Of a stretch of DNA of 34,147 nucleotides, positions 1 to 5,373 are shown one piece after another. This stretch comes from a virus: the IMG/VR virus record IMGVR_UViG_3300033156_000833, positions 1-34,147 of that record; one strand, given 5' to 3'. Each line of letters starts with the position of its first letter. Within the stretch, counting starts at the first letter, position 1. A program made the translations under genes and the position numbers. The notes under the pieces were generated by a model. It did not search any database and was not told the DNA's origin. It saw only the letters and a list, made by a program, of their open reading frames with translations.

Positions 1-1
1 A

Positions 2-637
2 TTAGATTTAGCAACCTTTTGGAGAGATAAAGTGTATGCTCCTTATGATGCTTTAGTGGTAGATGTCAAAACTACTGATAGCGGTTATGGAAAGCACGTT
101 TATTTATGCGATGATAAATACTTAACCGTTTATGGACATTTAGATGAAGTTGTAGTAAAGATAGGTGAAAAAGTAAAACAAGGTGATGTAATAGGATTTG
201 AAGGAAATACTGGGGCGGTTCTTAAAGACGGAAAACCACAAACAATCTATGAGGATGGAATTCATTTTGGAACGCATCTTCATTGGGGAGTTTATAAGGT
301 TGCTATTGGGAAAGCTGGCCGTCAAAAATACTTCCCAGCTATTAAAAAGGTCTATACTATATTAAATTATTATAATGGTTATCGGGGAGCAATTGACCCA
401 TTGCCATTAGTAAAAATAGAAAAACAAGAAATTATGACAAGAGAAAAATTATATCAAATTTTTCATGAAATAGTTTTAAGAGAACCAACTCCAGAGGAAG
501 TTAAAATTTTTGAATCATATAGTGAAGATAGATTGCGTGAATTTTTAGGTAAGACAGCTTTAAGAAAAAAGATAATTAAATTTGTTAATTTTGGACGAAT
601 GATAGGTTATATAAAAGAGAGTTTAACTGATAATTAA
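2..637 (+). CDS. M23 family endolysin, main part (5' end is at 34078)
   Basis: Peptidoglycan endopeptidase of the zinc-dependent M23 (lysostaphin/LytM) family, expected to cut cross-link peptides at host lysis. The reading frame is open from base 2 and begins with LDLATFWRDKVYAP, where the Asp matches the zinc ligand of the family's HxxxD motif. VYAPYDALVVDV and the later GTHLHWGVY (the HLH motif) are typical M23 landmarks. The catalytic domain ends near base 410. The remaining ~70 residues (MTREKLYQIFHEIVLREPTP onward) are charged and helical and may bind the cell wall; they faintly resemble DUF4214 repeats, but this is weak. A GTG at 32 is not the true start: the frame continues upstream, and a matching M23 N-terminus lies at the other end of the window. 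It sits in a lysis block with holin-like genes on both sides. Confidence 0.88.
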   Translation, partial: LDLATFWRDKVYAPYDALVVDVKTTDSGYGKHVYLCDDKYLTVYGHLDEVVVKIGEKVKQGDVIGFEGNTGAVLKDGKPQTIYEDGIHFGTHLHWGVYKVAIGKAGRQKYFPAIKKVYTILNYYNGYRGAIDPLPLVKIEKQEIMTREKLYQIFHEIVLREPTPEEVKIFESYSEDRLREFLGKTALRKKIIKFVNFGRMIGYIKESLTDN

Positions 638-644
638 TTAATTT

Positions 645-737
645 AGAGGCAGAGGTTCGGAGAGGATCAAGTAAGATATAAATGCACTCTTATTAAAAGA
701 GGATTAGCATATTTGCCTCGCACCGGCCTCTGTCTCT
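645..737 (+). ncRNA. Candidate structured RNA, nested multi-stem fold
   Basis: The gap between the endolysin and the holin-like gene folds as one nested rod. The outer arm 645-655 pairs with 727-737 over 11 bp with a single G-U. Inside it, 658-660 pairs with 723-725, 662-665 with 716-719, 682-685 with 707-710, and the apical stem 687-691 with 697-701 around a five-base loop. This is far more pairing than expected of AT-rich filler, and the segment is locally GC-rich. There is no U-tract, so it is not a simple terminator. It ends 9 bases before the holin-like start codon, so it could control holin translation or be a processed RNA. I do not recognise a known family. Confidence 0.5.
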
Positions 738-745
738 TCAAAGTT

Positions 746-1006
746 ATGTTAGAAAGTGTATTTTTTGGTGGTTTAATATTTCTTTTAACTCAATTTATAA
801 AGAAATATATTGAACCAAGATTTGGTAAAGAAGGAGTTATTATGTTTGTAATGATTTTATCTTTTGTGATTGCTTCAGTTGAGTTTATTGCGAAAAGTTT
901 ATTGCCGGAAGAATACATTAGAAATTTTTGGGTTATAGTAAGTTCAGCTATTGCTATTTATGAGATTTTCTATAAAAGAATTTATTCAATTGCTAAAGAG
1001 AAATAG
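746..1006 (+). CDS. Holin-like small membrane protein
   Basis: An 86-aa protein with three hydrophobic stretches (about residues 4-16, 32-49 and 58-75) and a basic tail KRIYSIAKEK, the size and layout of a phage holin that forms pores so the endolysin can reach the wall. I use the ATG at 746 rather than a TTG at 713, because the extra 11 residues would be encoded by the paired 3' side of the RNA structure at 645-737. It lies directly after the endolysin and before a strong terminator, closing the late operon. Assignment rests on size, topology and position; no sequence family was recognised. Confidence 0.6.
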   Translation: MLESVFFGGLIFLLTQFIKKYIEPRFGKEGVIMFVMILSFVIASVEFIAKSLLPEEYIRNFWVIVSSAIAIYEIFYKRIYSIAKEK

Positions 1007-1042
1007 GGATTTTTAAAACTGATTTAGGGATGTAAACCCGGG

Positions 1043-1070
1043 AAAATAGGCCATTAAGTTGGCCTATTTT
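1043..1070. terminator. Bidirectional rho-independent terminator
   Basis: An 11-bp perfect inverted repeat (1043-1053 with 1060-1070) closes a six-base loop TTAAGT. The 5' arm starts with AAAA and the 3' arm ends in TTTT followed by CTT, so it can stop transcription from either side. It separates the end of the late/lysis operon from the early promoter at 1093. Its apex GCCATTAAGTTGGC recurs exactly at 2751-2764. Confidence 0.85.
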
Positions 1071-1077
1071 CTTATAT

Positions 1078-1086
1078 TGTGGATAA
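1078..1086 (-). promoter_or_regulatory. Consensus DnaA box
   Basis: TGTGGATAA is the exact reverse complement of the bacterial DnaA box TTATCCACA. It lies between the late terminator and the -35 element of the early promoter, 6 bases upstream of it. Host DnaA could regulate early transcription here or help open a nearby origin. A single 9-mer can occur by chance in this much AT-rich DNA; the position is what makes it notable. Confidence 0.45.
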
Positions 1087-1092
1087 CTGGAC

Positions 1093-1120
1093 TTGACAAA
1101 TTTTGACAAGGGCTTATAAT
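1093..1120 (+). promoter_or_regulatory. Early promoter P1, perfect sigma70 consensus
   Basis: TTGACA (1093-1098) and TATAAT (1115-1120) are both exact consensus hexamers with a 16-bp spacer. The expected start point, about 7 bases after the -10, is near 1127, and the next gene's ATG is at 1129. The mRNA would have almost no leader. Confidence 0.85.
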
Positions 1121-1128
1121 AAAAGTGT

Positions 1129-1299
1129 ATGAAAGAATCTATATACAAACGCAAGCAAAGAGAAGAATTGCAAAAAAGGGCCTTAATATTATATAGGCAA
1201 GGTTTAAGCACAAGAAAAGTTGGAGAATTAATAGGAAGAAGTCATCAATGGGTTGCTCAAACAGTCAAAAAACTTGACAAAAAATTACAAAAAGATTAA
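1129..1299 (+). CDS. Small helix-turn-helix DNA-binding protein
   Basis: A 56-aa basic protein, first gene of the early operon. Residues ~18-48, with core STRKVGELIGRSHQWVAQTV, match a helix-turn-helix of the sigma-r4/resolvase/transposase-IS30 type: helix, GLSTRKVG turn, then recognition helix. It is probably an early transcription regulator, the nearest thing to a repressor or activator in the window. The ATG lies 8 bases after the -10 of P1, so translation probably starts on a nearly leaderless mRNA, and no SD is present. A second promoter begins inside its last codons. Confidence 0.72.
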   Translation: MKESIYKRKQREELQKRALILYRQGLSTRKVGELIGRSHQWVAQTVKKLDKKLQKD

Positions 1300-1302
1300 T
1301 AT
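1274..1302 (+). promoter_or_regulatory. Early promoter P2, leaderless type
   Basis: TTGACA (1274-1279), a 17-bp spacer and TAATAT (1297-1302, 4 of 6 consensus) lie 6 bases before the ATG at 1309. The stretch after the -10, AAAAGTATG, resembles AAAAGTGTATG after P1. Transcription would start at about the A of the ATG. It overlaps the end of the HTH gene. Confidence 0.55.
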
Positions 1303-1308
1303 AAAAGT

Positions 1309-1452
1309 ATGAATAAAATAGAAAAAATATTTTGGCAAACATTTTATAAAGATGTTGAATATGAAAAAGCACCGGATAGAGAGATTGGTGGTTGGATATT
1401 CTTGGCAATTGCAGTCTCTGTTCTGGTGTTTTTAATTATATTACCAAGATGA
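1309..1452 (+). CDS. Small single-pass membrane protein
   Basis: A 47-aa peptide. The N-terminal half is polar and charged (MNKIEKIFWQ start); residues ~27-45 form one strongly hydrophobic segment (GGWIFLAIAVSVLVFLIILP), so it should sit in the inner membrane with its N-terminus in the cytoplasm. It is preceded by promoter P2, and its stop overlaps the next start as ATGA. Early phage membrane peptides often act in superinfection exclusion or host takeover, but the sequence gives no evidence for either. Confidence 0.6.
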   Translation: MNKIEKIFWQTFYKDVEYEKAPDREIGGWIFLAIAVSVLVFLIILPR

Positions 1453-1541
1453 GAAGAAAAATAAGAAAAGAAAATGAAGAACTCCTTCGTTTAATAAAGT
1501 TAAAAAGGTCGAAACGAAGGAGAAAGGCAAATAATAAGTAA
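1449..1541 (+). CDS. 30-aa Arg/Lys-rich peptide
   Basis: A very short gene translationally coupled (ATGA overlap) to the membrane peptide before it. The product has a charged, helix-prone N-half (RKENEELLRLIKL) and a strongly basic C-half with KRSKRRRKANNK. This is the composition of an arginine-rich motif that binds RNA hairpins, as in the N-terminal part of lambda-type N proteins. Its own coding sequence contains a hairpin with AAGGTCG in the loop (1482-1522), related to others across the genome. It may also be a chance ORF, since the hairpin alone would constrain part of this sequence; I give it even odds. Confidence 0.45.
   Translation: MRRKIRKENEELLRLIKLKRSKRRRKANNK
1482..1522 (+). repeat. 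AAGGTCG-loop hairpin, copy 1
   Basis: An 11-bp perfect stem (1482-1492 with 1512-1522) around a 19-base loop that ends in AAGGTCG (1505-1511). It is the longest-looped member of a genome-wide hairpin family. The 3' arm includes AAGGAG, a possible Shine-Dalgarno site, which pairing would hide, but the next start (1558) is 35 bases away. Confidence 0.7.
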
Positions 1542-1557
1542 TTTAAAAACTAAATAT

Positions 1558-2259
1558 ATGACAGAGAAAGAAAAGAATGCCAGCAAGGAAAAGGAAAATG
1601 TAGAAATAATCCCAGTTGAACAGAAAACGCCGATGAGATTTGATCCTGAAAAAGAGATTGAGTTTGCGGCAAGAGCAGCTAAGGCATTGAAAGGAATTAT
1701 AGAAAGAAAGCCGGAGAAGGTAATAATAAATGGTGAACAGTATTTAGAATTTGAAGATTGGCAGACGATAGCAAGGTTTTTCAATACAACTGTTGGAACA
1801 GAAAGAACTGAAAAAATAGTTGATGATGAAGGTAATCTTATTGGATATAATGCAACTGCTGTTGTTTATAATCCGCAAGGAATTAAAATAGGCAGTGCAG
1901 AGGCCAGTTGTTTAAGAGATGAAAAGAATTGGAAGGATAAACCAGAATTTCAACTGAAATCGATGGCCCAAACTCGAGCTTGTGCTAAGGCTCTAAGAAA
2001 TATATTTGGCTGGGTTGTGGTATTAGCTGGATATAAAACTACTCCGGCTGAAGAGTTGAATGATAGAAATTATGAAGCAAAGACTTTTACAAGAAAGACT
2101 GTAAAGAAAAAAGTTAAAGAAAAATCGGTAGAAAAAGATGAAATTTGTGTTGATTGCGGAATGAAAGTCACAAAGGCAGAAAAGGAATATTCAGAGAAGC
2201 ATTATCCGTTTAGTCCTCTCTGTAGAAATTGCCAGAAAAAGTATAAGAAAAAAGTATGA
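1558..2259 (+). CDS. Probable single-strand annealing protein (Erf/Rad52-like) with zinc ribbon
   Basis: A 233-aa protein. The core (residues ~25-160) includes YLEFEDWQTIARFF and LKSMAQTRACAKALRNIFG, then a GYKTTPAEEL segment. I recognise this pattern from uncharacterised phage proteins found beside replication genes, and it resembles the helix-rich core of Erf/Rad52-type recombinases, which anneal complementary single strands during phage recombination and replication. The C-terminus has two CxxC pairs (CVDCG and CRNC), a zinc ribbon that could contact DNA. The charged N-terminus (~25 aa) looks disordered. It leads a pair with the following coiled-coil gene (ATGA overlap). Functional assignment is by pattern memory, not a firm domain match. 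Confidence 0.5.
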   Translation: MTEKEKNASKEKENVEIIPVEQKTPMRFDPEKEIEFAARAAKALKGIIERKPEKVIINGEQYLEFEDWQTIARFFNTTVGTERTEKIVDDEGNLIGYNATAVVYNPQGIKIGSAEASCLRDEKNWKDKPEFQLKSMAQTRACAKALRNIFGWVVVLAGYKTTPAEELNDRNYEAKTFTRKTVKKKVKEKSVEKDEICVDCGMKVTKAEKEYSEKHYPFSPLCRNCQKKYKKKV

Positions 2260-2690
2260 CAATACAAGAAAAGGCCAAAAAAATAGTTGAGATCCGGAAT
2301 AAAATTAATGAATTGAAAGAAAAGATGGATAAGTTAAAAGCAGAAAGAGATAAATTACAAGCTGATATTATTGAACATCTGAAACGACTTGGATTTAATT
2401 CAATTAAAACTCAAGAAGCGATGATATCAAGACAGGTTGCGAGAACATTGACAATAGTTGACGAAAAGGCTTTGGTTGAGGATTTAAAAAAGAAAGGGTT
2501 GAATGATTATATTAGAGAACAAGTTGATAGAAATTTATGGCGAGGACTTGCTACTGAAGCAATTAAACAGGGACAAAAATTTAAAGGAACTGAAATAAAA
2601 GAATCTGAATTTATTAGTGTTAGAAAGGTAAAGCCAAAGATTGATAAAGAAATTATGGTATCAGATTCCGGATCTGCAATAGAAAAATAG
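2256..2690 (+). CDS. Coiled-coil protein next to the recombinase
   Basis: A 144-aa protein whose first ~45 residues are a clear coiled coil (KINELKEKMDKLKAERDKL and on), followed by a compact domain with IKTQEAMISRQVARTLTIVD. Its start overlaps the stop of the annealing protein by four bases, so the two are probably made together. The arrangement, coiled coil plus small domain beside a recombinase, is seen in phage accessory recombination or nuclease-inhibitor proteins, but I recognise no named family. The stop codon's last base is also the first base of the structured RNA at 2690. Confidence 0.55.
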   Translation: MTIQEKAKKIVEIRNKINELKEKMDKLKAERDKLQADIIEHLKRLGFNSIKTQEAMISRQVARTLTIVDEKALVEDLKKKGLNDYIREQVDRNLWRGLATEAIKQGQKFKGTEIKESEFISVRKVKPKIDKEIMVSDSGSAIEK

Positions 2691-2803
2691 CCTCTTCCTT
2701 GTAGGCAAATCAGCACCTTAGTCAGCTCCTCGAAGGTGCGGGAGCTTCAAGCCATTAAGTTGGCAGTAGCTTCCCAAACTGATGGGGGGCTGGCATAAGA
2801 GGC
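2690..2803 (+). ncRNA. Candidate structured RNA with overlapping, mutually exclusive stems
   Basis: A GC-rich island of 114 bases in AT-rich DNA. A 7-bp outer stem (2690-2696 with 2797-2803) closes it. Inside: stem a pairs 2713-2719 with 2733-2739 (7 bp); stem b pairs 2724-2729, which lies in the loop of a, with 2741-2746 (6 bp), giving a pseudoknot or two competing hairpins. A hairpin at 2751-2754/2761-2764 has loop TTAAGT. Stem c pairs 2768-2775 with 2784-2791 (8 bp, two G-U). A further alternative pairs 2740-2746 with 2768-2775 through a one-base bulge around the TTAAGT hairpin. So many exclusive pairings suggest a switch. It lies 24 bases before the next start. It matches no riboswitch or ribozyme I know. 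Confidence 0.6.
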
Positions 2804-2827
2804 TGATAAATGGTAAAATATAAATAT

Positions 2828-3229
2828 ATGGATAATTTAACAAAATTACAATATAAAACTCTTGAAGTTTTAGTAAATTTAAAAGGTAAAGAAATTACTG
2901 GTAGAGAACTTGCTAAACTTATTGGAATGAAAGGAGACAAACCGGGAAAATTAGGGGCAAATATGAGATCTATTATAAATGCCCTCCGAACAAAAGGTTG
3001 GCCAATTTGTGCTAATTCGGAGGGTTATTTTTATGCTCAAACTCCGGAACAATTATCTAAATATATTGTAGATTTTCAGGCAAGAATAGATAAACAACAA
3101 CAAGCTTGTGATGGACTCCAAAATGCTTTTGATAAAATAGAAAATAATAGTTTTAAGCGAGAATATATTGTTTATAAAGTTAATGGAAAAGAAGTAGCAA
3201 AAATACCTAAATATGAAGCTTCAATTTAA
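2828..3229 (+). CDS. Winged-helix DNA-binding protein, replication region
   Basis: A 133-aa protein. Residues ~4-65 form a winged helix: LTKLQYKTLEVLVNLKGKEI, then ELAKLIGMKG, a recognition helix in ANMRSIINALRTKGWPI, and a wing NSEGYFYA. It continues with TPEQLSKYIVDFQARID, a helix common in phage proteins of this kind found just before replication initiators. I chose ATG 2828 because its context (TAAATATATG) matches that of the annealing-protein start at 1558; ATG 2810 would add six residues. Expected role: DNA binding in replication or early regulation. It directly follows the structured RNA, which may control it, and overlaps the initiator gene by 17 bases. Confidence 0.65.
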   Translation: MDNLTKLQYKTLEVLVNLKGKEITGRELAKLIGMKGDKPGKLGANMRSIINALRTKGWPICANSEGYFYAQTPEQLSKYIVDFQARIDKQQQACDGLQNAFDKIENNSFKREYIVYKVNGKEVAKIPKYEASI

Positions 3230-3980
3230 ATTTTTACCAATACCAGAGGAATTAATGAGATCCAAAGCAATAAGTTGGGGAGCTAAATTTTTATTTGGCA
3301 TTATAGCAAAAGCAAATTTAGATGGAGTTAGAATGAGTAATAAACATTTGGCAGAAAGAATGAATTGCACAGTTAGGCAAGTTCAAAGAAGAGTAGCTGA
3401 ATTAAGAGATAATGGTTTTATTATTGTAAAAAGAACTGGCAGATCAAATGTTTATTTTGTTAATTTTGAGCTTGTTCAAATAATCCAAACAGATGACAAA
3501 AATGTCGTATCAGATATGACATCAGATGTCGTATCAGATATGACGCATGATGTCGTATCCACTATAAAGAACAATTCTAAAAGAACTTCTTTAAATAATA
3601 TGTCGCAAAGCGACACTCCTTTTGATTTAAAAGAATATCTTGAAAAAATGAAAAAAGATAAAAGACGAGCTATTCAGATTATTGCTCTCTGGATAGAACA
3701 GAAAGGTTTAAAACCAGAGACTTATAAGCAAATGGAAAGTATTATTAAAAGAAATTTAAGGCCTGCTCAGTTGTTAGTTGGATATAAAGATGAAGATATA
3801 ATTGAGACTATTAAGGTGATAAAAAATACCGACTGGATTAAAAAATTCACCCTTGAAACTGTATTAAAATTTATTGATGAGACTATTTCAATGAGGAAAA
3901 AAGAAAAAAAGATAGTTAAGCTTAAAAGAGTAATAATAGATGGAAAACCAATAGTTAAAATTATTTATGCAAAAAATTAA
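3213..3980 (+). CDS. Probable replication initiator with winged helix
   Basis: A 255-aa protein. The N-terminal domain (residues ~1-85) is a winged helix of the kind seen in phage and plasmid initiators: WGAKFLFGIIAKANLDG, HLAERMNCTVRQVQRRVAEL, DNGFIIVKR wing. A linker with repeated DVVSDMT units (~95-115) is encoded by iteron-like DNA repeats. A helical, basic C-terminal domain (~130-255) may bind host replication proteins, as lambda O and DnaD-like proteins do. An initiator gene that contains its own origin is the lambda O arrangement. No helicase or polymerase gene is present, so it must recruit the host's. The stop overlaps the next start. Confidence 0.65.
   Translation: MKLQFKFLPIPEELMRSKAISWGAKFLFGIIAKANLDGVRMSNKHLAERMNCTVRQVQRRVAELRDNGFIIVKRTGRSNVYFVNFELVQIIQTDDKNVVSDMTSDVVSDMTHDVVSTIKNNSKRTSLNNMSQSDTPFDLKEYLEKMKKDKRRAIQIIALWIEQKGLKPETYKQMESIIKRNLRPAQLLVGYKDEDIIETIKVIKNTDWIKKFTLETVLKFIDETISMRKKEKKIVKLKRVIIDGKPIVKIIYAKN
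3502..3560 (+). repeat. Iteron-like direct repeats, likely replication origin
   Basis: Units start at 3502, 3526 and 3550, exactly 24 bp apart. The first two share 19 identical bases beginning ATGTCGTATCAG; the third keeps the first 11 (ATGTCGTATC and the next C as a partial match). Each full unit holds a near-palindrome, GTCGTATC / GATATGAC, suitable for a dimeric protein. They sit in the linker of the initiator gene and are followed by about 40 bases of very AT-rich DNA (3561-3601), a plausible unwinding site. Confidence 0.65.
3602..3614. other. Perfect palindrome beside the iterons
   Basis: GTCGC AAA GCGAC: two 5-bp arms around AAA, at the far side of the AT-rich stretch after the iterons. 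The arms repeat the GTCG found in each iteron, so it may bind the same protein. It is inside the initiator coding sequence. Confidence 0.45.
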
Positions 3981-4464
3981 AAAAATTACAACAGAAATAG
4001 CTTTATTTATACTTTTTTTGGAAGTAATTATTGTAATGATAATGGTTTTGATAATTCTATTTGGGGCCAGGACAGCTTCCGAGCAGGAAGTTGGGCAAAG
4101 TTATTATTCGCCCGGACATTCTCCGTTTTTGGTGGAGAACAGGGATCAAATATATAATAATAGCCCTAACTGGCCTCAAATAGTTATAGCAACTTGGTAT
4201 AATCGTGAAAATTGTTTAAATTGTAGAAAAGATTTATTAACAGCAAGTGGGATTGAGTTGCCGGAAGATGGAATGTTTGCCGCTTATGATAATGTGTCAT
4301 TAGGAGAATATTTATTAGTAAAATATCAAGATAAGTTTATTATAGTAAAAGTGATAGATAGAATAGGAGATCCAAGTAAAATAGATTTATTACCAATGGC
4401 ATTTTCAAGTTTAGAGGATTTAAGGGTTGGAAAAGTTAAGGTAGAGGTTTATAAATTTAAATAA
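3967..4464 (+). CDS. Membrane-anchored RlpA-like double-psi beta-barrel protein
   Basis: A 165-aa protein with one N-terminal membrane segment (residues ~12-33, TEIALFILFLEVIIVMIMVL) and an external domain. The external part has RlpA landmarks: VIATWYN, LTASG, later FIIVKVIDRIG and a following IDLLPMAFSSL. RlpA-like domains bind or cut peptidoglycan glycan strands. Here the domain probably faces the cell wall. Two cysteines, CLNC, may form a disulfide or bind metal. It is in the early operon, not the lysis block, overlapping the initiator gene's stop, so it may alter the host wall or block a second infection rather than cause lysis. The family's catalytic Asp may be the D of VIDR; whether it is active is unclear. 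Confidence 0.6.
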   Translation: MQKIKKITTEIALFILFLEVIIVMIMVLIILFGARTASEQEVGQSYYSPGHSPFLVENRDQIYNNSPNWPQIVIATWYNRENCLNCRKDLLTASGIELPEDGMFAAYDNVSLGEYLLVKYQDKFIIVKVIDRIGDPSKIDLLPMAFSSLEDLRVGKVKVEVYKFK

Positions 4465-4486
4465 TAATTAACTTAACTTAAAATCT

Positions 4487-4708
4487 ATGCCAAAATCTAA
4501 AAATACAATTAAATTAGGTGATTTAATCAGAGAGTTGCTAATGGTAATAGAAGTTTTAAAGCCATTCCGAGAATTATATAATGAAGAATGGCATAAAAAG
4601 AAACCCAGTAAAATTTTAATAGAAGAATATGTATATATGATAAAAATTTGTGAAGAAGAAATAGAAAAGATTTGTAATCAATTAAATAAATTTGAAATAG
4701 AAGTATGA
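4487..4708 (+). CDS. Small helical protein, start-repeat family
   Basis: A 73-aa protein with no recognised domain, largely helical (IRELLMVIEVLKPFRELYNE). Its first 12 residues, MPKSKNTIKLGD, resemble the repeated N-terminus MKKNQKKTIKEGD of genes at 4950 and 5671, so it is probably a divergent member of the repeated start-segment group. Its stop is ATGA, which also begins a four-codon remnant (MTKN then stop) at 4705, a decayed copy of the same segment. Function unknown. Confidence 0.5.
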   Translation: MPKSKNTIKLGDLIRELLMVIEVLKPFRELYNEEWHKKKPSKILIEEYVYMIKICEEEIEKICNQLNKFEIEV

Positions 4709-4729
4709 CCAAGAACTAAAATAAAGTTT

Positions 4730-4978
4730 ATGAGTAAAAGACTAAGAAAAATTAGGGAAATAATATTAAAAGCAAATTGGAGAAGAGCCAAAAAAAATTA
4801 TAAATGTTGCTTTAAACACAAAAATCAATTAACAATAGTAGAAGGTTGGTCATATCTTTGTAAAAAGTGTTTGCGATATACTTTTGACTATTCTGAAAAT
4901 CAATATATTTTAGATAGAAAAAGCAAAAAAGAATTAAAAAAGTTAATCTATGACCAAAAACCAAAAGAAAACAATTAA
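4730..4978 (+). CDS. Small basic protein with Cys/His zinc-finger-like pattern
   Basis: An 82-aa, very basic protein. Two cysteines and a histidine in NYKCCFKHKNQ, then CKKC about 20 residues on, form a plausible treble-clef or ribbon-type zinc site. No known family was recognised. The C-terminal residues (IYDQKPKENN) are encoded by the repeated start segment of the next gene read in another frame, so the ending may have been created when that segment arrived. Probably an early host-takeover protein, but that is only by location. Confidence 0.5.
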   Translation: MSKRLRKIREIILKANWRRAKKNYKCCFKHKNQLTIVEGWSYLCKKCLRYTFDYSENQYILDRKSKKELKKLIYDQKPKENN

Positions 4979-4992
4979 AGAGGAGAATTGGA
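4948..4992 (+). repeat. Repeated start segment, copy A
   Basis: Begins CTATGACCAAAAACCAAAAG and ends in an AAAGAGGAG stretch. It holds the start codon and first ~13 codons of the gene at 4950 and, in another frame, the end of the gene at 4730. Near-identical copies are at 5335 and 5669. Confidence 0.75.
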
Positions 4993-5114
4993 ACGAAGAA
5001 CAAAGAAAAGTAGAGATTAGAAGGTGGGTTTTAAAAAGCACATTTATAGGAAACCAGGAAGATATTGTTGACTGGATTTATAAGAACTATCCTACTAATG
5101 GATATTATCAGTAA
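4950..5114 (+). CDS. Small protein with repeated N-terminus
   Basis: A 54-aa product starting MTKNQKKTIKEENW and ending in DWIYKNYPTNGYYQ, with aromatic residues clustered at the end. The start region is nearly identical to that of the genes at 5337 and 5671, but the rest is unrelated. The gene overlaps the previous one by 29 bases. No function can be assigned. It is real if the repeated start segment is a working initiation module, which its preservation in frame supports. Confidence 0.5.
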   Translation: MTKNQKKTIKEENWNEEQRKVEIRRWVLKSTFIGNQEDIVDWIYKNYPTNGYYQ

Positions 5115-5157
5115 TTATCTTAATGGTTAAAAGAAAACCTATATTCGATAAAAAAGT

Positions 5158-5316
5158 ATGAAAAACCAAAAGAAAATTAAAGGGATTACCTACGGAAAAC
5201 TAACAAAATTTTATCTTTGGCTTAGAAGAATTTTAAAGAAAGACAATTATTTTATTGGCATTGATTATACCAATAATAGAGATTATACTTGTATTTTTTC
5301 AAAAAGTTGGAGATAA
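5158..5316 (+). CDS. Small protein, start-repeat family
   Basis: A 52-aa product, MKNQKKIKGITYGKLTKFYL at the start, then a basic helix and a YFIGIDYTNNRDYTCIF strand-like stretch. The start is a shortened version of the repeated segment (MKNQKKIK compared with MTKNQKKTIK). A 12-codon ORF at 5123-5161 ends on its ATG (ATGA), which might couple translation. Function unknown. Confidence 0.45.
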   Translation: MKNQKKIKGITYGKLTKFYLWLRRILKKDNYFIGIDYTNNRDYTCIFSKSWR

Positions 5317-5334
5317 ATATTATTTGATTAAAAC

Positions 5335-5373
5335 CTATGACCAAAAACCAAAATAAAACAATTAAAGAGGAGG
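5335..5373 (+). repeat. Repeated start segment, copy B
   Basis: CTATGACCAAAAACCAAAAT and on to AAAGAGGAGG; differs from the copy at 4948 by a single G/T change over its first ~37 bases. It supplies the start of the 5337 gene. Here nothing overlaps it from upstream. Confidence 0.75.

Noticed and set aside
645-737. tRNA or tmRNA in the structured region
   Set aside because: No T-arm GTTCRA pattern, anticodon arm or CCA end can be placed.
2776-2790. CTGATG in the structured RNA, recalling a hammerhead ribozyme core
   Set aside because: The core needs CTGANGA and a paired GAAA; neither is present.
3502-3560. Direct repeats that might be a CRISPR array
   Set aside because: Units are adjacent with no unique spacers and lie within a coding gene; iterons explain them.
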